Shown here: in pieces, positions 1-10,127 of the stretch
Position numbering within the stretch: the stretch's first letter is position 1
How the letters are laid out: every line of letters starts with the position of its first letter
Source: Holophagales bacterium
GTDB taxonomy: Bacteria > Acidobacteriota > Thermoanaerobaculia > Multivoradales > Multivoraceae
Reading direction: 5' to 3'
Assembly: GCA_009845425.1 (NCBI GenBank)
Contig: VXZQ01000002.1
Span: forward strand, 124,001 to 188,000
DNA length: 64,000 nucleotides
Notes under the pieces: generated by a model
Told to the model about the DNA's origin: nothing
The model's database searches: none
The model's input: the letters and a program-made list of their open reading frames with translations, nothing else
Program-made: the position numbers and the translations under genes

Positions 1-1415
1 CGCCGCTGCCCCCGGGCGCGCACCTGGGCACGTCGTCCCCACGCCGGCAAGCCGGCGCGCTGGCGGTCCGGCCCGACCTCGTCTGCTGCGCGGTCCGCGG
101 CTCCGTCGGCCGCCGGCTCGAGTGGCTCCAGAGCGGTGCCATCGACGCCCTCCTGGCGGCGGAGGCGGGCGTCCTGCGCCTGGCGCGAAGCGGTCAACTC
201 GAAGCTCCGGACGCCGCCATCCGTGGTTACCGCCTCGACCTCCGCTCCTGGCCCTGCGCTCCCGGGCAGGGCGCCCTGGCCGTACAGATCCTGCGTGGCG
301 GCCGGCTGGACGGACACCCCGCAATGGCCGCGCTCGACCACGCCCCGAGCCGTGACGCGGCGTTCGCCGAGCGTTCCCTGCTCGGCCGGCTCGGCGGCGG
401 CTGCCTGCGACCGTTCGGCGCCTGGGCGGACGCGCGCGCCGCCGGCGAGGAGAGGGCGGTGCTGAACGAGGTTCATGCGCTGATTGCGGCAGATGACTGG
501 CGTGAGTCCGCGGGAGTCGGGGAGGCGCCCCGCGTCGTTCACGCCGCGGCTTCAGTAGCGGACGGCGCGGTCGATCTCGACGCCCTGGCTGGGCGGATCG
601 AACGGGGTCTCGGAGAAGTGGCCCCCGACCCTGCGGCCGGTGCACCCAGTGTGGGGCTTCCTGATCTCATTGTGACTTCCGGTCCGGCGACCGTCCAGCG
701 TCTGACCAGGCGGCTCGACCCGGCAATCCGGATCGCGGCCTTACCGGCGACCGCGGTCGAGGTCCTCGACACGCCCTGGCCGGCCGACCGCATCGACCTG
801 AACCGCCCGCGCCGCCAGTGGCCCTGGCTGCTCGTCTCCTCGCCGACCGCCGCGCGGGTAACAGCAAAGCGGGCGCTCCGCGAACCCGCCTGGGGGCGGC
901 TGCCGTGGTGCGCGCTCGGCGAAGGCACCGCCCGCGCGCTGCTTGCGGCCGGCGTGCCGCCGAACCTGGCCGCGCGGGCCTCCGGCGGCGGGGAGTTCGC
1001 TCGCTACGCGGCCCGGGTGCTAGACCCCCATTGCCCGCTGTTCGTGCCGCATTCCGCCCGCGGCGGAGGGTCGCTCGTTGAAGCGCTCGAGGCCGCGGGC
1101 CGCCAGGTAACAGCCTGGGAGACCTACACCGTGCATCCGAACGCCGAACTCGACTGGCCCCAAGGTTGGCAAGCGGCTCACGCCCGCGTACTCTTCACCG
1201 CTCCATCGGCGGTTTCCGCCTTCGTAGCGTCCGGCCTGGACTGGCCGGGAAGCTGCTGGGCGATCGGAGCCGCCACAGCCGCGGCGCTCCGCAGCGCCGG
1301 AGCCGGCAACGTGAAGTGCGCACAGGAACCGACCGCCGCCGGCATCGAACGCCTGTGGCTCGATGAAGTGGGCGCCCAGCCGAAAGCCAATCGCGACCCG
1401 AGGGAAAACGGATGA
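1..1415 (+). CDS. hemCD: HemC-HemD fusion: porphobilinogen deaminase (5' partial) fused to uroporphyrinogen-III synthase
   Basis: One reading frame is open from base 3 to the TGA at 1413-1415, so the gene enters from outside the window. The first ~190 codons are the C-terminal part of porphobilinogen deaminase: GTSSPRRQA, RGSVGRR, PGQGALAVQ, then the third domain with the dipyrromethane-cofactor cysteine in LGGGCLRP (TGC at 402-404). After a linker the frame continues into a uroporphyrinogen-III synthase domain (from about LPDLIVTSG, nt ~657). There is no stop or new start signal between them, so both steps (4 porphobilinogen to hydroxymethylbilane to uroporphyrinogen III) appear to sit on one cytosolic polypeptide. 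The ATG at 324 lies inside HemC domain 3 and is not a plausible start. The stop overlaps the hemL start by 4 nt (ATGA). HemD domains are poorly conserved, so that half rests on length, position and motif pattern. Confidence 0.88.
   Translation, partial: PLPPGAHLGTSSPRRQAGALAVRPDLVCCAVRGSVGRRLEWLQSGAIDALLAAEAGVLRLARSGQLEAPDAAIRGYRLDLRSWPCAPGQGALAVQILRGGRLDGHPAMAALDHAPSRDAAFAERSLLGRLGGGCLRPFGAWADARAAGEERAVLNEVHALIAADDWRESAGVGEAPRVVHAAASVADGAVDLDALAGRIERGLGEVAPDPAAGAPSVGLPDLIVTSGPATVQRLTRRLDPAIRIAALPATAVEVLDTPWPADRIDLNRPRRQWPWLLVSSPTAARVTAKRALREPAWGRLPWCALGEGTARALLAAGVPPNLAARASGGGEFARYAARVLDPHCPLFVPHSARGGGSLVEALEAAGRQVTAWETYTVHPNAELDWPQGWQAAHARVLFTAPSAVSAFVASGLDWPGSCWAIGAATAAALRSAGAGNVKCAQEPTAAGIERLWLDEVGAQPKANRDPRENG
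633..654 (+). repeat. Dispersed GC repeat copy inside hemCD
   Basis: GGCCGGTGCACCCAGTGTGG lies in the linker between the HemC and HemD domains. It shares the tail GCACCCAGTGTG with copies near 26081 and 44181. Here it is translated in frame as part of AAGAPSVG, so the element either inserted into the linker or is a chance match of 12+ bases. Confidence 0.5.
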
Positions 1416-2710
1416 GCGCCGGACGAAGCAGCGAGGATCTCTGGGCGGAGGCGCAGCGCCACCTGGTCGGCGGCGTGAACAGCCCGGTGCGCGCCTACCG
1501 CGCGGTCGGCGGCACGCCGCCCTTCATCGCCGAGGCCGAGGGAGCGGTCATGCGCTCGGTCGACGGCACGACCTACGTCGACTTCGTCGGCTCCTTCGGG
1601 CCCCTGGTGCTGGGTCACAGCCACCCGTCCGTGGTCGAGGCCGTGCGCGAGGCGGCCGCCCGCGGCACGTCCTTCGCGGCGCCCCACGAGGGCGAGGTCG
1701 AGCTGGCGCGGATGGTCAAGGAACTCGTTCCGGTCATCGAGAAGATCCGCTTCGTCAACTCCGGCACCGAGGCGACCCAGTCGGCGATCCGGCTCGCCCG
1801 CGGCTGCACCGGCCGCGACCTGGTGCTCAAGTTCGAGGGCTGCTACCACGGTCACGTCGACGCACTGCTGGTCGAAGCCGGAAGCGGTCTCGCCACCTTC
1901 GGCATCGCCTCGAGCGCCGGCATCCCGGCGGCGACCGCCCGCGACACGATCGTCCTGCCGCTCGACGACGACGAGGCGCTCGAGGGAACCTTCCGGCGCC
2001 ACGGCCCGAAGCTCGCGGCCGTGATCATCGAACCGCTGCCGGCGAACAACGGCCTGCTGGTCCAGCGGCCGGAGTACCTTCGACTCCTGCGCCGCCTGTG
2101 CACCGAGCACGGCGCTCTCCTGATCTTCGACGAAGTGCTGAGCGGGTTCCGCGTCCCCGGAGTCACGGTCGGCGCCCAACTCGGCATCGAGCCCGATCTC
2201 GTCACCCTCGGCAAGGTGATCGGCGGTGGGCTGCCGGTCGGCGCCTACGGCGGTCCGGCGCTGCTGATGGACAGGCTTTCGCCGCTAGGACCCGTCTACC
2301 AGGCCGGCACGCTGTCCGGGAATCCGCTCGCCGTCGCCGGCGGGCTCGCCACCCTGCGCGAACTGACAGCCGGCGACGGATGGCAGCGGATGGAAGACCT
2401 GGGCGCGCTGCTCGAAACCGGGCTCGGCCCCGTCCTCGAAGCGAGCGACCACCCCTACCGGCTCGTCCGCTGCGGCTCGATCTTCTGGCTCGCCTACGGC
2501 GACGGCCAACCGCCGCGCAGGGCCGACCGCTTCCACCCGAACACCGCCGAGGTCTTCGGCCTTCTCCACCGCGGGCTGCTCGCCCGCGGCTACATGCTCG
2601 CTCCGTCCGTCTTCGAGGTCGGCTTCCTGTCGCTCGCCCACGGTGAAGACGCGCTGGCCGGTTTCGCCGGCGCGGTCGGCGAGGCGCTGGCGGAGATCCC
2701 GGAACCGTGA
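1412..2710 (+). CDS. hemL: Glutamate-1-semialdehyde 2,1-aminomutase
   Basis: The 432-aa protein converts glutamate-1-semialdehyde to 5-aminolevulinate, the second step of the C5 heme pathway, using PLP. It has the full-length family fold: [16 protein letters not shown] near the N-terminus, the [13 protein letters not shown] phosphate/cofactor region, [10 protein letters not shown], and the PLP-binding lysine in [17 protein letters not shown]. Length matches the family (about 425-435 aa). The start ATG overlaps the hemCD stop (ATGA) and its own TGA overlaps the GTG of hemF, which implies translational coupling. HemA, which makes its substrate, is encoded 2 kb downstream in the same operon. Confidence 0.96.
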   Translation: MSAGRSSEDLWAEAQRHLVGGVNSPVRAYRAVGGTPPFIAEAEGAVMRSVDGTTYVDFVGSFGPLVLGHSHPSVVEAVREAAARGTSFAAPHEGEVELARMVKELVPVIEKIRFVNSGTEATQSAIRLARGCTGRDLVLKFEGCYHGHVDALLVEAGSGLATFGIASSAGIPAATARDTIVLPLDDDEALEGTFRRHGPKLAAVIIEPLPANNGLLVQRPEYLRLLRRLCTEHGALLIFDEVLSGFRVPGVTVGAQLGIEPDLVTLGKVIGGGLPVGAYGGPALLMDRLSPLGPVYQAGTLSGNPLAVAGGLATLRELTAGDGWQRMEDLGALLETGLGPVLEASDHPYRLVRCGSIFWLAYGDGQPPRRADRFHPNTAEVFGLLHRGLLARGYMLAPSVFEVGFLSLAHGEDALAGFAGAVGEALAEIPEP

Positions 2711-3681
2711 CGTCTCCGCCTCGGGTGGACCCGTCCGTCGCCGAGACGGTCGCTGCCTACTTCCGGGAGCTACAGGACCGGATCTGCGACGCCCTGATCG
2801 GGATCGACGGCGGCGCCTTCGACGCCCGCGAGCTGCGCGGCGAACGCGGCGGCGTCGCCCGGCCGCGGGTACTGACCGACGGCGACGTGATCGAGAAGGC
2901 GGCAGTCAACTTCAGCCACTCCCGCGGCGACTCGCTGCCCCTGGCGGCGACGGAACGTAGGCCGGAGCTCGCGGGCCGGAGCTTCGAGGCGACCTCGGTC
3001 TCCCTGATCGTCCATCCGCGCAATCCCTACGCCCCGACCAGCCACGCGAACATACGCTTCTTCATCGCCCATCCACCGCAGGGAGCCAGCGACGGAGGCG
3101 AGGAAGGCTGGTGGTTCGGCGGCGGCTTCGACCTGACCCCGTACTACGGCTTCGAGGAGGACGCGGTCCACTGGCATCGCACCGCGGCTCAAGCCTGTGC
3201 GCCGTTCGGCGACGACCTCTACGTGCGCTACAAGGCCGCCTGCGACGACTACTTCTACCTCCCCCACCGGCAGGAGATGCGCGGCGTCGGCGGCCTGTTC
3301 TTCGACGACCTGAACCGGCTGGAGCGGCCCGCCGAACTCGACCCGTTCGGACGCTGCTTCGCCTTCGGGCGCAGCATCGGGGACCACTTCCTGCCCGCCT
3401 ATCTGCCGATCCTGGAGCGTCGCAAGGACTCGCGGTACGGCGACCGGGAACGCGGCTTCCAGCTCTACCGCCGGGGTCGCTACGTGGAGTTCAACCTCGT
3501 GTACGACCGCGGCACCCGCTACGGACTGCAGGCGCGGGCCCGCACGGAGTCCATCCTCGCGTCCCTGCCGCCGCTGGCGGCCTGGCGCTACGACTACACG
3601 CCCGAACCCGGATCCCCCGAAGCCCGCCTCGCCTCCGAGTTCCTGGTCCGTCGCGACTGGATCCGGCCAGAAGGCCCATGA
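2707..3681 (+). CDS. hemF: Oxygen-dependent coproporphyrinogen III oxidase
   Basis: The 324-aa enzyme oxidatively decarboxylates coproporphyrinogen III to protoporphyrinogen IX using O2. Diagnostic motifs are [52 protein letters not shown] and the C-terminal [14 protein letters not shown]. These are the HemF family, not the radical-SAM HemN. The start is GTG at 2707, overlapping the hemL stop as GTGA. Its O2 requirement, together with the HemG-type oxidase downstream, says this operon serves aerobic heme synthesis. No hemN is visible in the window. Confidence 0.96.
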   Translation: MTSPPRVDPSVAETVAAYFRELQDRICDALIGIDGGAFDARELRGERGGVARPRVLTDGDVIEKAAVNFSHSRGDSLPLAATERRPELAGRSFEATSVSLIVHPRNPYAPTSHANIRFFIAHPPQGASDGGEEGWWFGGGFDLTPYYGFEEDAVHWHRTAAQACAPFGDDLYVRYKAACDDYFYLPHRQEMRGVGGLFFDDLNRLERPAELDPFGRCFAFGRSIGDHFLPAYLPILERRKDSRYGDRERGFQLYRRGRYVEFNLVYDRGTRYGLQARARTESILASLPPLAAWRYDYTPEPGSPEARLASEFLVRRDWIRPEGP

Positions 3682-4733
3682 CTACCGGCACCTCTCTCTA
3701 CGAACCGGAACCGCGCCCCGACGCCTCCGTGGATCGCCGGGCCATCGGCGTCCTGCTCGCCAACGTCGGCACGCCGGCGGCCCCGACCGCGAAGGCCCTG
3801 CGCCGCTACCTCCGGCAGTTCCTGAGCGATCTCCGGATCGCCGAGGTGCCTCGCTGGAAGTGGCTGCCGATCCTCTACCTGTTCGTGCTGACGACGCGGC
3901 CGCAGCGGGTGGCCGGGCTCTACCGGAAGATCTGGACGGACGAAGGTTCGCCGCTGCTCGCGATCGGCAGACGCCAGGTCGAGGGCATCGAACGCCGGCT
4001 GCGGGCGGCCAGCGCCGACGGCGCCCCACCCGTCCACGTCGCGCTTGGGATGCGCTACGGCGAACCGTCCATCGGGAGCGCGCTCGGCCAGCTCCGCGAC
4101 CGGGGCTGCACCCGCCTGCTCTTCTTCCCTCTGTTCCCGCAGTACTCCGCCGCCACGACCGCCTCGACGATCGACATGCTGGCGAAGCAGATCCGCCGCT
4201 GGCGCTGGGTGCCCGAACTGCGGACGATCAACAGCTACTACGACGACGCCGGCTTCCTGCGCGCCCTCGCCGCCAGCATCCGCGAGACCTGGGCCGACGG
4301 CGAGCCCGACCGGCTCGTCCTCTCCTACCACGGCGTCCCCAAGCGCTACATCGACAACGGCGATCCCTACCAGTGCCAGTGCCTGGAGACGACGCGCCTG
4401 CTGGTCCAGGAACTCGGCATCGACGAGGAGCGCGTGATCAGCTCCTTCCAGTCCCAGTTCGGCCGCGAACTCTGGATCGGCCCGAAGACGGACGCGCTGA
4501 TGCGCGAACTTCCTGAAGCCGGCCTCAGGAACGTCGACGTCGCCTGCCCCGGCTTCTCCGCCGACTGCATCGAGACCCTCGAGGAGATCGAAGTCGAGAA
4601 CCGCGGCTACTTCGAGGAGTCCGGAGGGGAGCGCCTCCGCTACATCCCCTGTCTCAACGACCGCCCCGACCATCTCGACGCGCTCACCGATCTGATCCTC
4701 CGCAACACCCGCGAGTGGCAGACACAACCGTGA
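3678..4733 (+). CDS. hemH: Ferrochelatase
   Basis: The 351-aa enzyme inserts Fe2+ into protoporphyrin IX to make protoheme. The N-terminal [11 protein letters not shown] matches the family's LLxNLGTP, and the catalytic-histidine segment [18 protein letters not shown] is intact. [11 protein letters not shown] and the late [19 protein letters not shown] are also typical. The frame is open further upstream to 3111 inside hemF, but the ATG at 3678 overlapping the hemF TGA (ATGA) is the coupled start, and only residues from there match ferrochelatase. Presence of hemH with hemG indicates the protoporphyrin-dependent rather than coproporphyrin-dependent route. Confidence 0.95.
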   Translation: MTTGTSLYEPEPRPDASVDRRAIGVLLANVGTPAAPTAKALRRYLRQFLSDLRIAEVPRWKWLPILYLFVLTTRPQRVAGLYRKIWTDEGSPLLAIGRRQVEGIERRLRAASADGAPPVHVALGMRYGEPSIGSALGQLRDRGCTRLLFFPLFPQYSAATTASTIDMLAKQIRRWRWVPELRTINSYYDDAGFLRALAASIRETWADGEPDRLVLSYHGVPKRYIDNGDPYQCQCLETTRLLVQELGIDEERVISSFQSQFGRELWIGPKTDALMRELPEAGLRNVDVACPGFSADCIETLEEIEVENRGYFEESGGERLRYIPCLNDRPDHLDALTDLILRNTREWQTQP

Positions 4734-4767
4734 CAATCCACGCCTCGCACTAGGTCAGAATCGCCCG

Positions 4768-6126
4768 ATGGACAACTGTTGCGTCGTCGCGGCGACCTGG
4801 CGCTACGCCAGCGCGGAGGAAATCGCGCGGTACACGCTGCCGGACGAGCGGCGAACCGCGGAGATGCGGCGTCTGAAACAGCGGATCGGCGCTCAGGGGC
4901 TGATCTATCTCGCCACCTGCAATCGGGCCGCGTTCATCTTCTCGGCCGAGCCGGGAGCGACGCTCGCCTCGTGCCGGCGGGAGCTGCTGCGGCTGTTGGC
5001 CGGCGAGGGCGCGGCGCGGCGGGTGTTCCGGAGCTGGGAGGGCGAGGGCGCCGTAGAGCACCTGTACCTGGTCGCGGCCGGCCTCGACTCGGCCCAGCCG
5101 GGAGAGCGGGAGATCCGCGGGCAACTGCGCGACGCGCTGGAGGACGCGACCGCCTCCGGCACGGTCGACCCGGAGTTGCGACGCGTGGTCGAGTCGGCGC
5201 TCCGGGCCGGCAAGCGGGTCCATCGGGAAACCGGTGTCGGGGCCGGACGCACGTCGCTCTCGGAGATCGCGGCCGACCTGTTGACCGAGCGCGCCGCGGA
5301 CAACCCGGGCCCGGTCGCACTCGTCGGCGTGGCGGCGATGACCGAGACGTGCACGGAGAGGCTGCGCTCTCGCGGCATCCCCCTGGTCCTCGTCAACCGG
5401 ACCCGCTCGAAGGCCGAGGACCTCGCCGAAAGGACGGGCGGCACGGCCACGTCGAACGGACCCGCAAAGGCGGTCGAGACGATGAGCCTCGACCAGTTCC
5501 GGAGCGAGCCCGCGGCGGTCACCGCGGCCCTGTTCTCGACCGGCGCGCCCGGTCCCGTCGTCGATCGTCGCTCCCTCCTGGACCTCGCGGCGAAGAGCCG
5601 CGCCGGGTTCGGAGCGCCGCCGTTGGTGATCGACATGGCGATACCGGCCGATGTGGCCCCCGGCGACGCGGAGGCGGCCGGCCTGGAACGAATCGGCATG
5701 GACCGGATCAACGAACTGGCCCAACAGACCCTCCGCGACCGCCGCGAGCGCACTGCCGAGGCACGGGTGCTGATCGACGAGGAACTCAACGCCTACCGCG
5801 AGGCGATGGCAAGCCGGTCGGTGGCCGGCGCCATCCGGGCAATCGGCGCCAAGTACCAGGACTCGCTGGGCGCCAACCTGGACCGCCTGCTGCAGAGCGA
5901 CCTGAAGGGCCTCTCGGAGGCGGAGCGCGAGGCGCTCCGGGAATGGACCGCCGTGATGGCGAAGCGCCTGAGCCACCTGCCCGTCGTGGGGTTGCGCGCG
6001 GTGGCGATCGAGATCGGCCAGGACGGCGTCGACGCCTTCCTCGCCGCCGCGGCGCCGGAGCTACTCGAACAGCGGCGCGCCGACAGGCCCTCCGAGCCTT
6101 CGACCCACGGGACAGCCGGCGAGTGA
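4768..6126 (+). CDS. hemA: Glutamyl-tRNA reductase
   Basis: The 452-aa enzyme reduces glutamyl-tRNA(Glu) to glutamate-1-semialdehyde with NADPH, the first committed heme step. The catalytic cysteine lies in YLATCNRAAF (family consensus L-TCNR-E), followed by GLDSAQPGEREIRGQLRDAL (consensus GLDSM--GE-QI-GQ) and a Rossmann NADPH-binding region (PVALVGVAAM). The sequence is divergent from proteobacterial HemA but the landmark motifs are in order. It is the only gene of the operon separated by a gap (34 nt after hemH); its stop overlaps the hemE GTG. Together with HemL it feeds the C5 route. Confidence 0.9.
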   Translation: MDNCCVVAATWRYASAEEIARYTLPDERRTAEMRRLKQRIGAQGLIYLATCNRAAFIFSAEPGATLASCRRELLRLLAGEGAARRVFRSWEGEGAVEHLYLVAAGLDSAQPGEREIRGQLRDALEDATASGTVDPELRRVVESALRAGKRVHRETGVGAGRTSLSEIAADLLTERAADNPGPVALVGVAAMTETCTERLRSRGIPLVLVNRTRSKAEDLAERTGGTATSNGPAKAVETMSLDQFRSEPAAVTAALFSTGAPGPVVDRRSLLDLAAKSRAGFGAPPLVIDMAIPADVAPGDAEAAGLERIGMDRINELAQQTLRDRRERTAEARVLIDEELNAYREAMASRSVAGAIRAIGAKYQDSLGANLDRLLQSDLKGLSEAEREALREWTAVMAKRLSHLPVVGLRAVAIEIGQDGVDAFLAAAAPELLEQRRADRPSEPSTHGTAGE

Positions 6127-7217
6127 GCACCGCACCCACGACGGCGACCGGGCAGGCTGCTGGCCCGGCCCGAAGCGTAGACCCGCCGGCCGAGCCGCTG
6201 CTGCTGCGAACTCTCCGATTCGAGGACACGGCGCGGCGACCGCTGTGGATGATGCGCCAGGCCGGACGCATCCTGCCCGAGTACCGTGTGCTCAAGGAGC
6301 GTCACGGTTTCGCGGGTCTCGCGCGCGACCCGGAACTGGCGGCCGAAGTCACCCTGATGCCGCTCCGGCGCTTCCCGTTCGACGCCGCGATCACCTTCGC
6401 CGACATCATGTCGCCGCTGCCGGCGCTCGGCGTCGACTTCCGCTTCGACCCCGGCCCGGTGATCGCCGAGCCGATCCGGAGCGCGCGGGACGTCGCCGCC
6501 CTGCCCGATCCTGACGAACTCGAAGACGCCGCCATCGCTCCGGAGGTCACCGCCGCCCAGCGGATCGTGCGGTCCGAGCTCGGCCCGGAAACGGCGCTGC
6601 TCGGCTTCGCCGGCGCACCGTTGACCCTCGCCGCCTACCTCGTCGAAGGCCGCGGCGTTCGCGACTTTCCCCGGCTGCGGGCATTCGCCTATGAAGAGCC
6701 GACGGCCTTCGACGCGCTGCTCGACCGTCTCGGCCGGCTCTGCGCCCGCTATCTGTTGAGCCAGCATCACGCCGGAGCCGACGCGGTGCAGGTCTTCGAC
6801 TCCTGGGCCGGCCTCTTCCCGCGCGCCGAATGGCGTCGGAGGGTTCGGCCGCACCTGGATCGGCTGCTGCGGCGGCTCGGCGACGCCGGCGTCCCCAGGA
6901 TCCTCTTCCTCCACGCCGCGCCCCAGTTGGTAGACGACTACGCCGACCTGCCCTGTGAGGTGCTGGGCGTCGACTGGCGCACCGACCTCGGAGCGCTGCG
7001 CCGTCGGCGGCCGGACCTCTGCCTGCAGGGCAACCTGGACCCGGCGGTGCTGCTTGCCGGGGACGACGCCGTCCGGCGTGAGGCGGCGAGTCTCCTGCGG
7101 AGCCTGCCGAGACGTGGCCACATCGTGAATCTCGGCCACGGCGTGCTGCCTGAAACGCCGCTTCAGGCGGTGCAGACCCTGGTCGAGACCGTCCACGCCG
7201 AGGCGGAGGACGCTTGA
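6123..7217 (+). CDS. hemE: Uroporphyrinogen decarboxylase
   Basis: The 364-aa enzyme decarboxylates uroporphyrinogen III to coproporphyrinogen III. The N-terminal signature PLWMMRQAGRILPEYR is present (family usually AGRYLPEYR, so Tyr is Ile here), followed by FADIMSPLPALG, FAGAPLTLAAYLVEG, DSWAGLFPRAEW and the C-terminal NLGHGVLPETP. The frame is open much further upstream, but homology begins only after GTG at 6123, which overlaps the hemA stop (GTGA). The extra ~20 N-terminal residues are low-complexity and the start could lie slightly downstream. Confidence 0.94.
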   Translation: MSTAPTTATGQAAGPARSVDPPAEPLLLRTLRFEDTARRPLWMMRQAGRILPEYRVLKERHGFAGLARDPELAAEVTLMPLRRFPFDAAITFADIMSPLPALGVDFRFDPGPVIAEPIRSARDVAALPDPDELEDAAIAPEVTAAQRIVRSELGPETALLGFAGAPLTLAAYLVEGRGVRDFPRLRAFAYEEPTAFDALLDRLGRLCARYLLSQHHAGADAVQVFDSWAGLFPRAEWRRRVRPHLDRLLRRLGDAGVPRILFLHAAPQLVDDYADLPCEVLGVDWRTDLGALRRRRPDLCLQGNLDPAVLLAGDDAVRREAASLLRSLPRRGHIVNLGHGVLPETPLQAVQTLVETVHAEAEDA

Positions 7218-8611
7218 GCGAACCGCCGGCGGCCGGCCGTCTGGTTGTCGTCGGCGGCGGGCCTTCCGGACTGGCTGCCGCCTGGAAGGCGTCAGTGGAG
7301 GCGAATCGAGCCGGCGCTTCCCTGGAGATCGTCGTGCTCGAGGCTGACGACCAGGCCGGTGGCAAGGCGCGCACGGAGCAGGCTGCGGACCTCCTGCTCG
7401 AGACGGGCCCGCAGGGCTTTCTCGACGATCAGCCCGTGCTGCGAGAGATGATCGACGCCTGCGGTCTCGAGGGCGAGGTGCTGGCGCCGGAACCGGCCGC
7501 GAACCGGCGTTACATCTACCGCGGCGGCAGGCTACGGGAGCTTTCGCGCAGCCCGCTGGCTTTCGCCAGGAGCGGCCTGCTGGGGCCGCTCGGTCTGGCC
7601 AGGCTGGCGATGGAGCCCCTGGTGCGGAGTCGCCAGGACGGCGACATGGAGGACAGCGCCGGTGAAGACGAATCGTTGTACGACTTCGCCGCCCGCCGCA
7701 TGGGCCGGCAGGCGGCCCGGCGCCTGATCTCGCCCGTCGTCCTCGGCATCTTCGCCGGCGACGCGCGGAAGCTCTCGGCCGCCGCCGCCTTCCCGAGGCT
7801 GGTCGCGATGGAGCGAGCGTACGGATCGCTGTTCAAGGCGATGCGCGCCGGCCGCAAACGCGGCGCTCCGCCGCCCGGCCACCGGACGTTCCTTCAGGGC
7901 ATCCAGAGCCTGCCCCGGGCGGCGGCCGCGCTGCCGGGAATCGAGGTTCGTTGCGGCCAACGCGTCACCGCGATCGAACGCGGCGGGGGAGGCTTCACCG
8001 TCACCTCCTCGGCCGGCGATCTTGCCGCCAATGCGGTCGTCGTCGCGGCGGACCTGCCCGCTACCGCCGACCTCGTCGAAGGCGTTTCGGCCACGGCTGC
8101 GGAGGAACTCAGGCAGATCGAGTCGCCGCCGATGGCGGTGGTCCACACAGCCTTCGACGCTGCCGCCGCCGCCCACATAGAGCCCGCCTACGGCTTCCTC
8201 GTCGCCCGCGGCGAGGGGATCCGCATGCTCGGCTGCCAGTACGAAACCGCGACCTTCCGCGGCCGCGGGCCGGCTGGCTCGTTCCTGACCCGTTCCCTGT
8301 TCGGCGGCAGCGTCGACCCGGAAGCTGCCTGCCTCGGCGACGCTCAGCTCGTTGAGCTGACCCTTCGCGAACTGCGCCGGACGGCCGGAATCGACGCGGA
8401 CCCGACCTGGACGAGCGTCGCGCGCTGGCCGCATGCGATTCCGCAGTACGCGCCCGGCCACCCCCAGCGGGTTGCCAGGATCGAAGCCGCCCTGGACCCG
8501 ATCGCAGGGTTCCACCTGGCCGGCAACGTTCTCCACGGCGTCGGCCTGAGCCGCGCCATCGCAGTCGGCGCCGACCGCGGAGAAAAAGCCGCGCGGCTAC
8601 TGCTCAGCTAG
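7214..8611 (+). CDS. hemG: Protoporphyrinogen oxidase, FAD-dependent (HemG/HemY type)
   Basis: The 465-aa flavoprotein oxidises protoporphyrinogen IX to protoporphyrin IX with O2. The N-terminal dinucleotide fold LVVVGGGPSGLAAAW followed by an acidic strand end (IVVLEADDQAGGKART) and the LLETGPQGFL segment identify the amine-oxidase/PPOX family. The C-terminal HLAGNVLHGVGLSRAIAVG is the second FAD contact. The start is TTG at 7214, overlapping hemE as TTGA. It is the last gene of the heme operon, directly completing the product chain of hemE, hemF and hemH. Confidence 0.92.
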   Translation: MSEPPAAGRLVVVGGGPSGLAAAWKASVEANRAGASLEIVVLEADDQAGGKARTEQAADLLLETGPQGFLDDQPVLREMIDACGLEGEVLAPEPAANRRYIYRGGRLRELSRSPLAFARSGLLGPLGLARLAMEPLVRSRQDGDMEDSAGEDESLYDFAARRMGRQAARRLISPVVLGIFAGDARKLSAAAAFPRLVAMERAYGSLFKAMRAGRKRGAPPPGHRTFLQGIQSLPRAAAALPGIEVRCGQRVTAIERGGGGFTVTSSAGDLAANAVVVAADLPATADLVEGVSATAAEELRQIESPPMAVVHTAFDAAAAAHIEPAYGFLVARGEGIRMLGCQYETATFRGRGPAGSFLTRSLFGGSVDPEAACLGDAQLVELTLRELRRTAGIDADPTWTSVARWPHAIPQYAPGHPQRVARIEAALDPIAGFHLAGNVLHGVGLSRAIAVGADRGEKAARLLLS

Positions 8612-8690
8612 CGCGGCTAAACCGGGTGCGGCGTCAAAGCGGGCTACACTCACCCGTCCTGACCGCACAACACCCTCGGAGACAGTCCCC

Positions 8691-10127
8691 ATGAAGGAAG
8701 CGCTGCAGTTCTACATCAACGGTGAATGGGTCGACCCGGTGACCCCGAAGACGATGGACGTGATCGACCCGTCGACGGAAGAAGCGATCGGCCGGATCAG
8801 TCTCGGCAGCGCGGCCGACGTCGACAAGGCCGTGGCCGCGGCGCGGGCCGCCTTCGAGTCCTTCTCGCAAACCAGCCAGGAAGAGCGCGTCGAACTCCTG
8901 GGCCGGATCGTCGCGGGCTACCAGGCCCGGATCGGCGAGATGGCGGAGACGATCTCGATGGAGATGGGCGCCCCGGCCTGGCTCGCCAAGGCCGCGCAGG
9001 CTCCGTCCGGCCTCGGCCACTTCGCCGGCGCCCTGAACGTGCTGAAAGGCTACGACTTCACAGAAACCCGCGGCACGACGAACATCGTCAAGGAACCGGT
9101 CGGCGTCTGCGGCCTGATCACGCCCTGGAACTGGCCGATCAACCAGATCGCCTGCAAGGTCGCTCCGGCGCTCGCCGCGGGCTGCACGATGGTCCTGAAG
9201 CCGAGCGAGGTGGCGCCCCTCAACGCGATCCTCCTCGCAGAGATTCTCCACGACGCCGGCGTGCCGCCGGGCGTCTTCAACCTGATCAACGGCGAGGGCC
9301 CCGAGGTCGGCGCCGCGATGTCGGCCCACCCCGGCATCGACATGATGTCTTTCACCGGCTCCACCCGAGCCGGACGCGCCGTCGCCAAGGCCGCCGCCGA
9401 CTCGATCAAGCGGGTCTCGCAGGAACTCGGTGGCAAGTCGCCCAACATCGTCCTCGAGGACGCCGACATCGACAAGGCGGTCAAGGCCGGTACCCGGCAG
9501 TGCTTCCTGAACAGTGGCCAGTCCTGCAACGCGCCGACGCGGATGCTGGTGCCGGCGGCATCGCACGCCCGCGCCCTCGAGGTAGCCAAAGCCGCGGCTG
9601 AAGCGACCGCCGTCGGCCCTCCGGGACAGGAAGGCGTCGCCATCGGCCCCGTCGTCAGCAAGGTCCAGTACGACAAGATCCAGGGCCTGATCGCCAAGGG
9701 CATCGAGGAGGGCGCCGAACTCGTCACCGGCGGCACCGACCGCCCCGAGGGCCTGGACAGCGGCTACTACGTCCGTCCCACCGTCTTCGGCGGCGTCAGC
9801 AACGACATGACGATCGCCCGCGAAGAGATCTTCGGCCCCGTGCTCTCCATCCTCCCCTACGAAACGGAGGAGGAAGCGATCCAGGTCGCCAACGACACCG
9901 TCTACGGCCTGTCGAGCTACGTCCAGTCCGGCGACCTCGACCACGCCCGCAGTGTGGCCTCCCGGATCCGCGCCGGCAACGTCCACATCAACGGCGCCCC
10001 CGCCGACTTCGGCGCCCCCTTCGGCGGCTACAAGCAGTCCGGCAACGGCCGCGAGTGGGGCGACTTCGGCTTCGAGGAGTTCCTGGAGGTCAAGGCCGTG
10101 ATGGGAGCGCTGCCGAAGGCGAGCTGA
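8691..10127 (+). CDS. NAD(P)-dependent aldehyde dehydrogenase
   Basis: The 478-aa protein is a full-length ALDH superfamily member. The conserved N-terminal FYINGEWVDP, the TPWNWPINQIACKVAPALAAG cofactor/oxyanion segment, FTGSTRAGRAVA, the general-base glutamate in SQELGGKSPN and the nucleophilic cysteine in NSGQSCNAPTRM are all intact, as is EEIFGPVLSILPY. It would oxidise an aldehyde to a carboxylate in the cytosol; the substrate cannot be read from sequence. It follows hemG by 79 nt on the same strand with a GGAG element 9 nt before the ATG, so it may be separately transcribed. It converges on the defence island. Confidence 0.92.
   Translation: MKEALQFYINGEWVDPVTPKTMDVIDPSTEEAIGRISLGSAADVDKAVAAARAAFESFSQTSQEERVELLGRIVAGYQARIGEMAETISMEMGAPAWLAKAAQAPSGLGHFAGALNVLKGYDFTETRGTTNIVKEPVGVCGLITPWNWPINQIACKVAPALAAGCTMVLKPSEVAPLNAILLAEILHDAGVPPGVFNLINGEGPEVGAAMSAHPGIDMMSFTGSTRAGRAVAKAAADSIKRVSQELGGKSPNIVLEDADIDKAVKAGTRQCFLNSGQSCNAPTRMLVPAASHARALEVAKAAAEATAVGPPGQEGVAIGPVVSKVQYDKIQGLIAKGIEEGAELVTGGTDRPEGLDSGYYVRPTVFGGVSNDMTIAREEIFGPVLSILPYETEEEAIQVANDTVYGLSSYVQSGDLDHARSVASRIRAGNVHINGAPADFGAPFGGYKQSGNGREWGDFGFEEFLEVKAVMGALPKAS

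Noticed and set aside
4750..5976. 408-codon open frame opposite hemA
   Set aside because: It is antisense to the conserved glutamyl-tRNA reductase; composition typical of shadow frames.
6608..6620. GCCGGCGCACC in hemE as another dispersed repeat copy
   Set aside because: It encodes FAGAPLTL, a conserved uroporphyrinogen decarboxylase motif, so the match is due to protein conservation; the tail CAGTGTG is missing.
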